NCBI RefSeq assembly: GCF_000149955.1
Contig: NC_030987.1
Span: forward strand, 4,025,190 to 4,089,189
Direction: 5' to 3'
Origin: Fusarium oxysporum f. sp. lycopersici 4287
Lineage: Eukaryota; Ascomycota; Sordariomycetes; Hypocreales; Nectriaceae
Length of the DNA stretch: 64,000 nucleotides
Each line of letters begins with the position of its first letter. The stretch's first letter is position 1. Position numbers and translations under genes: made by a program. Positions 12,451 to 22,052 of this stretch are shown here, piece after piece. Under the pieces are notes generated by a model. It searched no databases. It was not told the DNA's origin and saw only the letters and a list, made by a program, of their open reading frames with translations.

Positions 12451-13389
12451 GACTGGCGACGATTCAGCAGAGAGAGCGTGGTACGATGGCGACAAGTGGT
12501 ATCCAAGAAAGACGGCGACGAACTGGCAAGTTGAATGCCAAAAGGAGAAAAAGAACGAAGGTTGAAATTGAAAGAAAGATGAGAGAGACCGGAATGGAAG
12601 AAGTTAATAGTCGGCTGTTGGGAGGGTTGCGGCGGGAGTTTGAAACGACGTCAGGGCTCCGCTGGCTTAGACGTTAGGGACGGGGTCACCTGGTTCAGAG
12701 CAATCAATCGCTGGACCGGCTGTTTAAGCCCTGGTTTAAAGCTAGTTCCTGGTCTAGCTCTGGGTCTGGAGCTGCGGCTCCATAAGTCAAAGAGAGGAGC
12801 GATTTAGCAGGGGATTGAGCGTCGATTTCCAGTGAGTGTTGGAGAATGAGAGCAACATGCATGAAGCTACTGATTGGTGCGAGGTCTGAAAGCGGCGTAT
12901 GAGAAGATGCTGTTTGAGCCCGTTTGATGGAACAGTAATTCATGTGCAAGTGGAAGAAATGATGACGAGAAAAGAGAGAATGACGAATTCGACGAGAAGT
13001 TGTTGGGAAGTGTCCAGTTCGTGAAACCAGGCCAGCTGCACCTTCCGTCCTGTTCAAACGAACATGTGCAATTAACAGGGCCAGTCACGGTCTTGCCTCT
13101 CTACAGTGCATTGAGGCTTGAATGGGGGCGTCCATTTTGCATTTGCGCCGCGACAAGAGCGCTAAACCCACCGTGATTACCGGGCTACTTCCATCAAGTG
13201 TGCGCGGGGCTACGGTAGCATGGCCGAAAGTGACGGTACGGCGGGGACTCTGAGCTTCCATCATCTTCCCCCACTCGTTGAGTCGCGTGCTTTATTTCTT
13301 TGGTTACAGCATCTTGAGAACCACGGCAACAAAGAATGTTATTACTGAAATCAGCAATTGTCTATAACTTTATTGCTAGAACGAACCAA
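12451..13389. promoter_or_regulatory. Promoter and 5' leader region of CHO2
   Basis: No supported gene. The region contains two copies of CATGTGCAA on the plus strand (12941-12949 and 13063-13071). These are E-box-type hexamers that resemble the core of the yeast inositol/choline-responsive element. That similarity is only suggestive for a Fusarium. Confidence 0.4.
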
Positions 13390-13713
13390 TCAATGATTTC
13401 TGTCTACTCCAAGCGGGTTTGTAAACCCTAGGGTAAAGACTCTTTCCACCGATTCTACCCGTTTGCCATGCCGCTCCCTCATGGACTCTAACCGGTGTCC
13501 GGCTCCGTGATGGAGGACGCCTCCCGATAGGTACCACGGCGAGAAACCCCACAACGGGGTGGGGGCATCGGAAGCGAGTTGCTCTACCTCTTCTGAGCTC
13601 TCACTCTGAAAGTGGACGATCTGGTGCGTGGCTTTTCTCCGTAGAACCTTCATTTCTTTCACTCGGATAGTCAATAAACCCTGGTCTTTTATTAGTCTAA
13701 GCGTGGGGTACAA
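13390..13713 (-). CDS. Unrecognised 107-codon reading frame
   Basis: A minus-strand frame with an ATG start and fairly protein-like composition: a basic N-terminal half, an acidic SESSEEVEQLASD stretch, then PLWGFSPWYLSGG. I do not recognise a family. No splice partner is evident, upstream in the same frame there is an early stop, and the surroundings (13.1-15.8 kb) contain no other gene. It may be a small lineage-specific gene, a fragment of a decayed repeat, or chance. Confidence 0.25.
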   Translation of the reverse strand: MYPTLRLIKDQGLLTIRVKEMKVLRRKATHQIVHFQSESSEEVEQLASDAPTPLWGFSPWYLSGGVLHHGAGHRLESMRERHGKRVESVERVFTLGFTNPLGVDRNH

Positions 13714-15866
13714 TCACATGCAAATCTGGCTGAAGTAAAAAACGGCAAAACATCCCAGACAATTTCTCCCAACAAAATGGAAAATTAGAACTGTTTCTAG
13801 GGTCTTACTATTACAGCTATTGCAAGGGGTTAAAGCGGTAGTTTATTTAGGTGCTTTTTCATGGACAAAAACACCTAAGCAAAGGGAGACTCAAGAAGCA
13901 TGGCGAGACTAGGATACAAGAACAGGGAACAAACACAACACGATGAGCATGTTTCCTCGCAGAAAACTGTCAGAGAGGTGATGGCTTCTCCTCAAGCCAG
14001 AGTATGCCTAAGTGATGCGAACGGCGGAGTTGAACTGTAAGCTCTTATATGATAAAGTTCAGAGCAAAAAACTATTGTCCCGGAGCTGAACTTTTCTCAG
14101 TTGAACCATTTTCTTAGTGCAAGGGCTCTTTCTAGGACTGTCCCTGAAGGCAAAGTGATTTGGTTATTCTTGTTATATAAACGCTCCCTCTACTCCGTTT
14201 TGGCTTACACAGGAGAGACGCTGAGGAGATGGTTCTCCAACACTCACGTTAAAACACCCTCGTTACGGACTCGATGCGTAATAAATAGGTGCCTGTCCAT
14301 CGGAACTTTACAAATGAATTGAGATGTTCTTCATGTTTTCTAGACTGATCACAAGACCTTCATTCTGAATCGGGAATATCTGTCAAACAAGCATGGAGTA
14401 TCCGCCCTAGTCACAAAATATTCAGGGTCTCGAACTACACGACCCTTGCTCTACAAGCTAGTCAAATCTGTTGAGATGAAAAAAGACCAATCGTCACTAT
14501 GTTCGTGGCCTTTTCTAATACCTATAAGGGAAACCCGAAAGAGCCCCGTTGGCTTGTAAATGCACGAGTTATATCCCGCATTGTCTGACCCTTGCTTGTT
14601 TGCGACTGAGCTAACCTCGTGTCTTAGAAGCCTCGGGTTGACAACCGGTTAATATGGGATGAGGATATTTATTTATCTTTGGTTTTCTATTCGTTTCTAT
14701 GATAGAATACACAGCCTAATCCTCTATTGAACAATCTTTCTTCATCCTGAAAATCACTGGCTCAGAATGGTTGGTCACTCCACCAGTCTAAGGCCTCTCC
14801 TTCATCTCTCAGCGGAGGAGAGGAATTTTGCCCAGATTTTGAGCATTATCCAGCGGTATTACTAAGATAGAATATGTAAAGAAGCCATAGACTATCTGGA
14901 AACACTTTTCTTTTGGCATTGACCGATGTTTTGTCTGTTCATGGTCTACTGTCACTAAACAACTTCACAATAGAGCTGCCAAATCGAGAGGCAAGTATGT
15001 TAAAAAGTTTAAACCACTGAATGTATGAATCGATATCCAGATATTCTGAGATTATGGTAGTCTTTCATTTGTCAAGATCTTGCATTGATGCTTACCAGAG
15101 AGACGAAGAATGACCAATAGTACTCTTTCTACCATAAGATATCACCATAGGACCCCCTTTCTTAGCAGTATTTAACATCAAATTCTCTATCACAAATCCT
15201 ATATCTTGTTGTCCTGAGTTTGACGAATACTTGTATACTTAGCGAGCGGATGTCATACGAAGGCGCTGGATCTCGGTTGACTTGGCTATCACTGGAGCTG
15301 AGCAACACTATGAAGCTGAACTCTCCAGTGCAATATTGAATCCCGCGCATGATCAAGCCGTTCCACCAGATAACAGACATTTGCTATGCTAATCATGCTA
15401 CAGATAGCCAGACCAAATCCGTGGCAAGCATTTGATGTATTGTCATACGTGCTCATTTGTGAGTTTATAGCCCACCTACAATTATCTATTCAATGACGAC
15501 CCTGATATGCACAGGAACGGCACCTGTTTTGTATGAGAAAAGAATAGTCAAAGCTTCAGTCTGAAAGACGGCTCGTCACTGTATCCTCTCAACCCCTATC
15601 AAGTTACCGTCTAAGCGTATGCTGCCCAGTCTCAGAAACCACTCATTTAACAGATCTTGATTTGCGCTGTCTTCCCCTATCTTCACATCATACCTCATAT
15701 CACAAAAAGACCAAAGTTCACTTTTGTCCCACTCCAGACCCCATATCCTAAGGGCCATGAAATTCATGAGGTTGAAAAAAATATCTTTTGAAAAATCCCC
15801 GCAACCGATCGATGCAATTACCGTGCGTGACAACTAACCCATGACAAGATCAAAACATCATCAGCC
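13714..15866. other. AT-rich gene-poor region
   Basis: About 2.1 kb without a supported gene. Short frames occur on both strands (for example 15162-15380 and 15576-15833, both minus) but carry no motif. The section next to 15866 is presumably the 3' UTR of the eIF3g gene. It could be decayed repeat sequence; I saw no terminal repeats or transposase remnants that would prove it. Confidence 0.45.
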
Positions 15867-16877
15867 TTACTGAGCCTTCTTGGCAAACTCCACCCGCAGA
15901 ATGAGATGCTTGAAACCAAATCCGTCCATCTTCGCACAAGCCTTGACGGCATCGCCCCGATCCGCGAAGCTGATGAACGCAAAGCCCTTGGCCATACCGG
16001 TTTCCCGGTCCTTGGCAAGGAATACTCGGGTGACGCGGCCGAAGCGCTCGAACATGTCGCGCAGCTCTTGCTCCTCTGCCATCTCGGAGACCTGGATGTT
16101 GTTAGTATGAATATGTAGAGGGGCGGCATGACGGCACTTACGTTGGTGACACGCAGTGTAGCAAAGTCGTCCCTCTCGCCGAACTTGGATCCCATTCTCT
16201 CGCCAGCTCCCCTGTCTCCACGCAGAGCGGGAGGAACATATGAACCCTTCTTGGCACCAGCAGCGCCCGCACCAGCAGCAGAGGGCTCGTCTCCCATACC
16301 AGCAGCAACGTCCGCAGCGCCGGTCTCTCCGATGGGCGCCATGGTATCCTTGTAAGGACACCTGGCAGTGAAATGCTGACCGTTGCAGATACGGCACTTG
16401 ACCTGCTTGTCCTTGAGCTTGTCCTTCATGGACTGGGCGTTGGCGTCGGCGGACTCATCCTTCTCGGCCTTTCGCCAGTTGACGCTTGGTCGGAAGATGA
16501 TGTTCTCGCCGACGGAGGTGGTGTCGGGGGCAGGGCCGGGAGGATCCTTTGCGCTGAGGCCGAACTTGGGCCAGGTTTTTCGGTCGGCGACGCGGGGGTT
16601 TACGGTCTCGGTGTGGGTGGTGAAGCGAATTCGGCGGGTGGTCTTGACCTTTCGGCCGTCGTCATCGTAACGGAATGTGATGATGGTCTTTGTTCCATCC
16701 TTGTTGGAGATGGTCTGAGGCTCGGGGAGATCGGTGGAGGTCTCCTCGATATCATCGTCGTCGGCCCAGTCGTGCCTGTTTTTGAATGGTGGGGTTAGTC
16801 AAAGGATATCGATATAACACCCCAGTCAAGGAGAGCAGAGCAACTCACTTGGGCTGGTTCGCTACGGCGGCAGCCAT
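15867..16877 (-). CDS. TIF35: Eukaryotic translation initiation factor 3 subunit G
   Basis: Minus strand, three exons: 16849-16877, 16142-16775 and 15867-16091, 295 residues, the normal size for fungal eIF3g. Order of parts: an acidic N-terminus ([11 protein letters not shown]), the eIF3g N-terminal domain with WPKFG and the INW-type motif (VNWRKAEK), a zinc-knuckle-like CxxCxxxHxxxxC (Cys137, Cys140, His144, Cys149), an Ala/Gly linker with YVPPALR, and a C-terminal RRM. The RRM has RNP2-like LRVTNVS and RNP1 KGFAFISF, and intron 2 cuts directly through RNP2. The protein is a subunit of the eIF3 complex and helps mRNA scanning and recruitment to the 40S ribosome. Its first exon encodes only nine and two-thirds codons, which are easily missed. 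Confidence 0.97.
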
Positions 16878-17952
16878 TTTGAATCGAGCGTATCCGTGCG
16901 ATTTGTTCGGGAATTCTGTGTAGGTCTCGCGGTGCCGTAGGGATGCGTCGTCGTGGCTCGTCCAGGCGTCACTTCGTGATCGTGGGGTTTTAGTGATAGT
17001 TGAATTTATTCACTTTTTCGTGGTGCGGCGGTTTGAGCAGTGGTGGGGCAGAAGTCAAGCCACAGCTGCTCGAGGCGATGGATGGTCGAATCACATGATG
17101 TGCACTAGCCACAGGGCCAACTTTATCCGATCCGGCCGTCGAAAGCATGAATTGATGATTAACGGTGTAATTCGGTTACGTTACTCTGAGGGATCTCAAC
17201 CTGAGGCTCGATAGTTTTGTTACGTGGGATCATGCCATTGACAGAATTTGAATTGAATCATCATGGAGATTGCCACTGGTTAAACGGAAAAGCGGCATGA
17301 GAGGATTCGAACACGGAAGAGGGATGTGTGGCGCAGCTGAACTCGTGCAACAAGTTGAATTCGGGGTTTGTTTCAGAGCCGCATTTGAAGCAAATACTCA
17401 CTCGTATAAAATGATTTGATAAGAGCCAAAACGATTATTCGACATGTGTTAAAAACCTGACACAAATCTGTGACTCGGTAAATATCCTTGAAAGGGTTTC
17501 CTTGTTGGAAGATGAGATGAACTTCCATGTCAAAAACGCCAAGGGACAGGCGCTCGAGCCAAGCGTGGCGCAGCTGAAAGAGAGTCCAATCCGGTCCACG
17601 TAATGGAGCAACGCGGTCTCTGTGGCGCTCGGAAGCGCGCTGAGGCCATGTGAGAGGATACGGGGACCGGGGAGAAGAGGAGGGAGGGAGCTTGAGACTG
17701 ACTTTGGCACCAACGCCAAAAACCAATCTACTACGAGTGGCTTTGGGCACTTCTCCTCACTATCCGAGGCCGTTGTCTTTTTCCTTTTGTATTCCTTCAC
17801 ATCCACTTTCTCTCTTTCACTCTTCCATTCACATCTTCACTTCTTCATTAATTCTCTTGGCGATCGCTATTTCTTTCGCCCATATATCTCGATAACTTTG
17901 CGCGCGATACCCCAAATCCACTACCTCCTTTTCTGTCGCAAACAATCACACC
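16878..17952. promoter_or_regulatory. Divergent promoter region between eIF3g and the CYSTM-like gene
   Basis: About 1.07 kb between two head-to-head genes. The last 200 bases before 17953 are pyrimidine-rich on the plus strand (CTTTTTCCTTTTGT, TCTCTCTTTCACTCTTCC), which is typical of a fungal core promoter and leader. No reading frame is supported. Confidence 0.55.
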
Positions 17953-18315
17953 ATGGCTTTTAAGCAAGAAGAACCTCCCGCCTACGGCCCTCCCCCAGGT
18001 GCCCCTCAGCCTACATACGGCGGCTACCAACAAGACCCATACGGCCAGCAGCAAGGTCAATTCCAACAGGGCGGCCAGCAGCAAGGCTACTATCAACAAG
18101 GTCCTCCTCAGATGGGCTACTACAACCAGCAACAAGGTCCCTTTCCCGCTGGTCAGGGTCCCTATCCTCCTCAACAAGGCCCCTACGGACAGCCTCCCCC
18201 TCAGGGCTACTATTCCCAAGATGATCAGAGAGGAGGCGGTGGTGCTGGTGGCGGTATCATGACTGGCCTTCTCGCTGGTCTGGCGTGCTGCTGCTGTTTG
18301 GACTGCCTCTTCTAA
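17953..18315 (+). CDS. Small Pro/Gln/Tyr/Gly-rich protein with CYSTM-type C-terminus
   Basis: A single exon of 120 residues with a good start context (CACCATGG). Residues 7-90 are built from PxYG, QQG, YYQQGPP and PYGQ repeats, a low-complexity segment of the kind expected to be disordered. The C-terminus is GGG-linker, then GIMTGLLAGLACCCCLDCLF, a short hydrophobic helix ending in clustered cysteines. That pattern fits the cysteine-rich transmembrane (CYSTM) group of tail-anchored, probably palmitoylated stress-tolerance proteins. Family assignment rests on this tail and general layout, so the exact function is unknown. Confidence 0.8.
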   Translation: MAFKQEEPPAYGPPPGAPQPTYGGYQQDPYGQQQGQFQQGGQQQGYYQQGPPQMGYYNQQQGPFPAGQGPYPPQQGPYGQPPPQGYYSQDDQRGGGGAGGGIMTGLLAGLACCCCLDCLF

Positions 18316-18579
18316 ATGCCGATTCACTGCGACTCGATACCACCGCCGATAGCGGACATGCAGACAAATGGAGGGATCGGAAGCGCAGCGTGGCGCATCA
18401 GCAAATGGAAATGGTTTCCTGTTTCACGGCGTTGGGGATCATTTGACTACAGAGCTCTGATTCTATGTTATGTGTTTCTTTGTTTCCTCGATAAAGTACG
18501 ACTTATAATTTCATAATATTCAGTCTCAATACGTATATTTGACCCTAGGTGTGAATGCCAAGCCATAACTGATATGATA

Positions 18580-19951
18580 CTATGCTGCGGCAAAGGCTGT
18601 CTCAAACTCGGACCTAACCTTTGCGACACAATCATTTGTGTAAATCATCTTTTGTACATCCGGCGATGTCCACTTATCAGGAACCGAACCACTCGTCTTG
18701 TGCTCCTTGAACATCCTATCTCTCTCCTCCTTTGCTTTTCCTTCGCCCAGATGCAGTGTTCGACCAGACAGATATGCCATTTCGACCAGATTCGAGGTCC
18801 ATTCCTTTCGAGATTGCTCATACACCTTCAAGCACTTGGCAATAGTCTCGGGCTGAGTGTCGGGGGCAAGGGACAGAACCTCGGCGATTGTTGAACCGTC
18901 CTCAATAGCCATTGCAGCTCCTTGGCTAAGATGGGGGAGCGTTGGATGACAAGCGTCTCCTAACAATGCTACTGATCCTTGAGTCCATGTAGGCAATGGC
19001 TTGTACATCCTTAGTCGCCACTCGCAGACTTCTCCTTCAGGGACCAGGTTGAGCATCTTCTGTACAAGAGGACAGAATGTCTCAAACACTTCCAACATAA
19101 CTTTCTTAGATCCCTTGGTTGTGTATGTGATAGAAGGAGCGGATGCAAAGTTGTCATCTGGCTGGACAGTTGAAAGGTTGTAAATGGACTTATTGGCGAT
19201 TGAGTATGCGATGATGTGTCGCTTCTCCCCCACCCATCTCACAACCTTGTCGCTATCAATGAGAGCCAGTAATTCAGGATCATGAGCCATATCTTCTCGC
19301 TTGAGCATGATACGATAAGCAGCTTGACCGGTTTCGGCCTCTTCAGGCGTGGCGTTGACTTGTTGGAGGAGCTGAGATCGAGTCACACTCTTGATGCCGT
19401 CTGCGCCGAGAAGGATATCAGCTTCACGGGTGAATGCCTCCCCATCTCTGGGCTGGAGCTTGAAGGTAACTTTAGGAGCGAAGCTCTCAACTTCGACCAA
19501 GCTCGTTGCGAATTGAAAGGTAATGGCGCTCTCTTTCTTGCAAGCTTCGTATAGATGACCAGCTAAGGAAGCTCGATGGCCACAGAGGTGCGAGAAACCG
19601 TATTTTCCCTTGATATCGGGCATATCAACATGAGCCAGCTCAACATTAGTTGCCCCCTCTGTAAGATGTCAGTATATGCTCCAAAGTCCTGGGATATGTA
19701 GACTTACGTCGAATACTGCTACCCGCTACACAAGTAGCTTCCTTCTCAATATCATCCCAGCACCCTAACCTATCAAGGATTCTCCCCATGTTTGGAGCCA
19801 TTTGAATACCAGCTCCTACAAAACCAAGGCTACTGGCAGTCTCATAAACATCAATGTGCTTGAAACCTCGTTTGGCTAGAGCTAGGGCAGCTCCTAGTCC
19901 GCCCATGCCGGCGCCCATGATGGCGATTTGCAAGTCCTTGATGCTAGCCAT
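18580..19951 (-). CDS. FAD-dependent monooxygenase, salicylate hydroxylase-like
   Basis: Minus strand, two exons: 19708-19951 and 18580-19658, 440 residues. The intron (donor GTAAGT, branch ACTGAC, acceptor TACAG) joins SIR to QGATNVEL. Motifs of the group A flavoprotein hydroxylases are present: an N-terminal dinucleotide-binding GAGMGGLG with the following acidic residue in DVYE, a central GADG, and GDACHPTLPHLSQGAAMAIEDG for FAD binding. Such enzymes use NAD(P)H and O2 to hydroxylate aromatic acids in the cytosol. The substrate cannot be read from the sequence; salicylate-like compounds are the commonest guess. An ATG three codons upstream (19960) is an alternative start. The gene is head-to-head with the GFA-domain gene. 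Confidence 0.9.
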
Positions 19952-20426
19952 GATGTTCAAGCCAATTGAATCTTTGTGAGGCCAATGGAAAGGATGGTAT
20001 TAAAGATACAGACTTGGCATTTTGAGAAGTCGTTGAGACTTATATATATTTAGTCCAATAACGGTTGTTCCTTTATCCGATCTCGTTCATATCGTTACCA
20101 TCCCGAATCAAATGCCGGTGCGGGGCCCCGAGCGGATGTACGCATCTCAATGGAGCTTGATCGATATATGTACGAGCCCGAGAAAGGCCTCTTCACAAAC
20201 AACTAATTACATCTAGAAACGAAGAAATTCAAGTGTTTTTTTGTTTTATTTCCTTGTTCGGATCGTGCTAAGCTCCTATATCGGCGCAGATAATTCACAT
20301 TATTCAGCGTCTGTAGAATCTGGGGTTCTCCGGTGTCGTCATCAATACACTTTGGCACATGTTTAAGCCATAAGCACTATCATGTGCTCTTCTTTTTGTT
20401 GACTAAAATCTTAGACTTTTGTAACG
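19952..20426. promoter_or_regulatory. Divergent promoter between the monooxygenase and the GFA gene
   Basis: 475 bases separate the two starts. TGACTAA followed by TTAG near 20400-20415 looks like an intron 3' end, so the plus-strand gene may have an intron in its 5' leader or a short upstream coding exon. Confidence 0.4.
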
Positions 20427-21506
20427 ATGCATTGGATAACGTGTCTTTGCGGGAGTGTTTCTCGGCATGCGGGAGAGACTTTGGAGACCGAAATGGCCTT
20501 TGGTCTTCCTCTCTGTCACTGCAATGTCTGCCGTTATTCGACTGGCTTGCTTTTCACGTCCTATCTTCCGACCGAAAAACCGAGATCTTTTGAGGGATTG
20601 GGTGTTTTTAAAGGAGCCGACGGCTCATGTCGGTATTTCTGCTCGATATGTGGCTGCCATGTATATCAATCACACAAAGATCAAGACGGCGAGTTGAGGT
20701 GGGGAGTGGCTACAGGTGTTATCACAAGAAGCGGTGATTCAAGCGCGAGAGTGAGTTATACGGCGCATCAAAAAGTTGATGATGCCATCGATGGAGGTGC
20801 TTCGATATGGCTTCCTCTTGAGACACAGCAGAATCCCTCCAACCGCTCACATTCGGGATCATTTACACCAAAATCGATGCATCTCGATGCACTCTGTGCG
20901 TGTGAAGCTATACATCTTCGCATCACACGCCCAAACGAGGCGAGCTATCTACCGCATCGCGCATACCCTGACCTAACGTATCCTTACTGTTCTACTGATG
21001 AGTCTATCACGTCAAACCCATCAGACGAGAAGTGGTGGATCAAGGGAGACAAATATCTCGCTGGAACCTGCATCTGTGAATCTTGTCGTCGAGCATCTGG
21101 TTTCGAAATACAGACCTGGGCCTTTATCCCCCGAGCCAACATATTCATCCCTTCTACAGATGGCTCAGGATCAGAGGTTGCATTGGACTTTGAGAGCTTA
21201 CCGACGGGTGCTCTGAAATCGTATCAATCTTCGCAGGGGGCAGTTCGTCACTTCTGCGGTGGATGCGGCGCAACTGTGTTTTGGCGAGATGCTACCGATT
21301 CAAGTGTAGTTGACGTGAGTGTAGGAATATTCCGTGCTGATGAAGGAGCTAGAGCCGAGAACTGGTTTCATTGGCACAAGAGCCGTATAAGTTTCGCGGA
21401 AGAAGTGCAGAATCATCGATCTGGTCCCCTGGCTATAGCAGCCCAGGGTTTATTGGGTACTCTTTCAATGGGCCTGAAGGGAAGCTCTGAAGGTGGACTA
21501 GACTGA
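20427..21506 (+). CDS. Protein with two GFA (Mss4-like, CENP-V/GFA) zinc domains
   Basis: A single exon of 359 residues. Two copies of the GFA-type zinc fold are visible. The first has CLCG, CHCNVCR and CSICGC; the second has CACE, CESCRR and CGGCGATVF. The second repeats the typical FxxxPGALKSYxSSxGxxRxFCGxCG layout (here LPTGALKSYQSSQGAVRHFCGGCG split across the motif). The founding family members were described as glutathione-dependent formaldehyde-activating enzymes, but most fungal members have no known reaction. Tandem GFA proteins of this length are common in ascomycetes. The start is the first ATG; a short upstream coding exon cannot be excluded, because the frame is open 5' of the ATG to a possible acceptor. 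Confidence 0.85.
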   Translation: MHWITCLCGSVSRHAGETLETEMAFGLPLCHCNVCRYSTGLLFTSYLPTEKPRSFEGLGVFKGADGSCRYFCSICGCHVYQSHKDQDGELRWGVATGVITRSGDSSARVSYTAHQKVDDAIDGGASIWLPLETQQNPSNRSHSGSFTPKSMHLDALCACEAIHLRITRPNEASYLPHRAYPDLTYPYCSTDESITSNPSDEKWWIKGDKYLAGTCICESCRRASGFEIQTWAFIPRANIFIPSTDGSGSEVALDFESLPTGALKSYQSSQGAVRHFCGGCGATVFWRDATDSSVVDVSVGIFRADEGARAENWFHWHKSRISFAEEVQNHRSGPLAIAAQGLLGTLSMGLKGSSEGGLD

Positions 21507-22052
21507 TCATATTTCATAATCTTAAGTGAAGATCTTATGATAACGGCTGAGATTCCGCTTAAAGAAACCGTTGTTTCCTATAAAAACGGCCGTTAAATGT
21601 TGCAACGGCTAGGATCGACGTTTCGAAACAGTGTTGCATGAACAATAGGTCAGAGGTAAACAAACAGCAATAAAGCCGAGAAGAATTCAAGTACAAAATT
21701 CTTCCAACACAGCACTGCACTAGAATAAAGTCATGAAGCTAATTAAGCTTATTTACTCTATTTTGTCTAGCCTCATCATATTTCCCTCACTATCATAACA
21801 TGTCTGTCATGAATAGACAACTCTACATACGATAAACATGCCCGCTAACAGAACCCCCCGAAATCTTAATCCCTGTCCCACCCAATAGAACTACACCTTT
21901 GCAACACGAGCATCGTTTCACAAAAGTGCTCGGTGTAGAATTCGATGTCGCTCTCGACCAAATTGGCAGGACATTTCAGCTATTACCATCCATCGGCATA
22001 AGTGACCAATTGAGCGTAGCACGTGCCTTGAGCGAAGATCATATAAAAAAGG
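21507..22052. other. Intergenic region between the GFA and phytase genes
   Basis: 546 bases holding the 3' flank of the GFA gene and the promoter of the phytase gene. No reading frame or RNA gene is seen. Confidence 0.5.

Noticed and set aside
17299..17330. GGATTCGAAC, resembling the T arm of a minus-strand tRNA
   Set aside because: No matching acceptor or anticodon stem can be drawn on either side.
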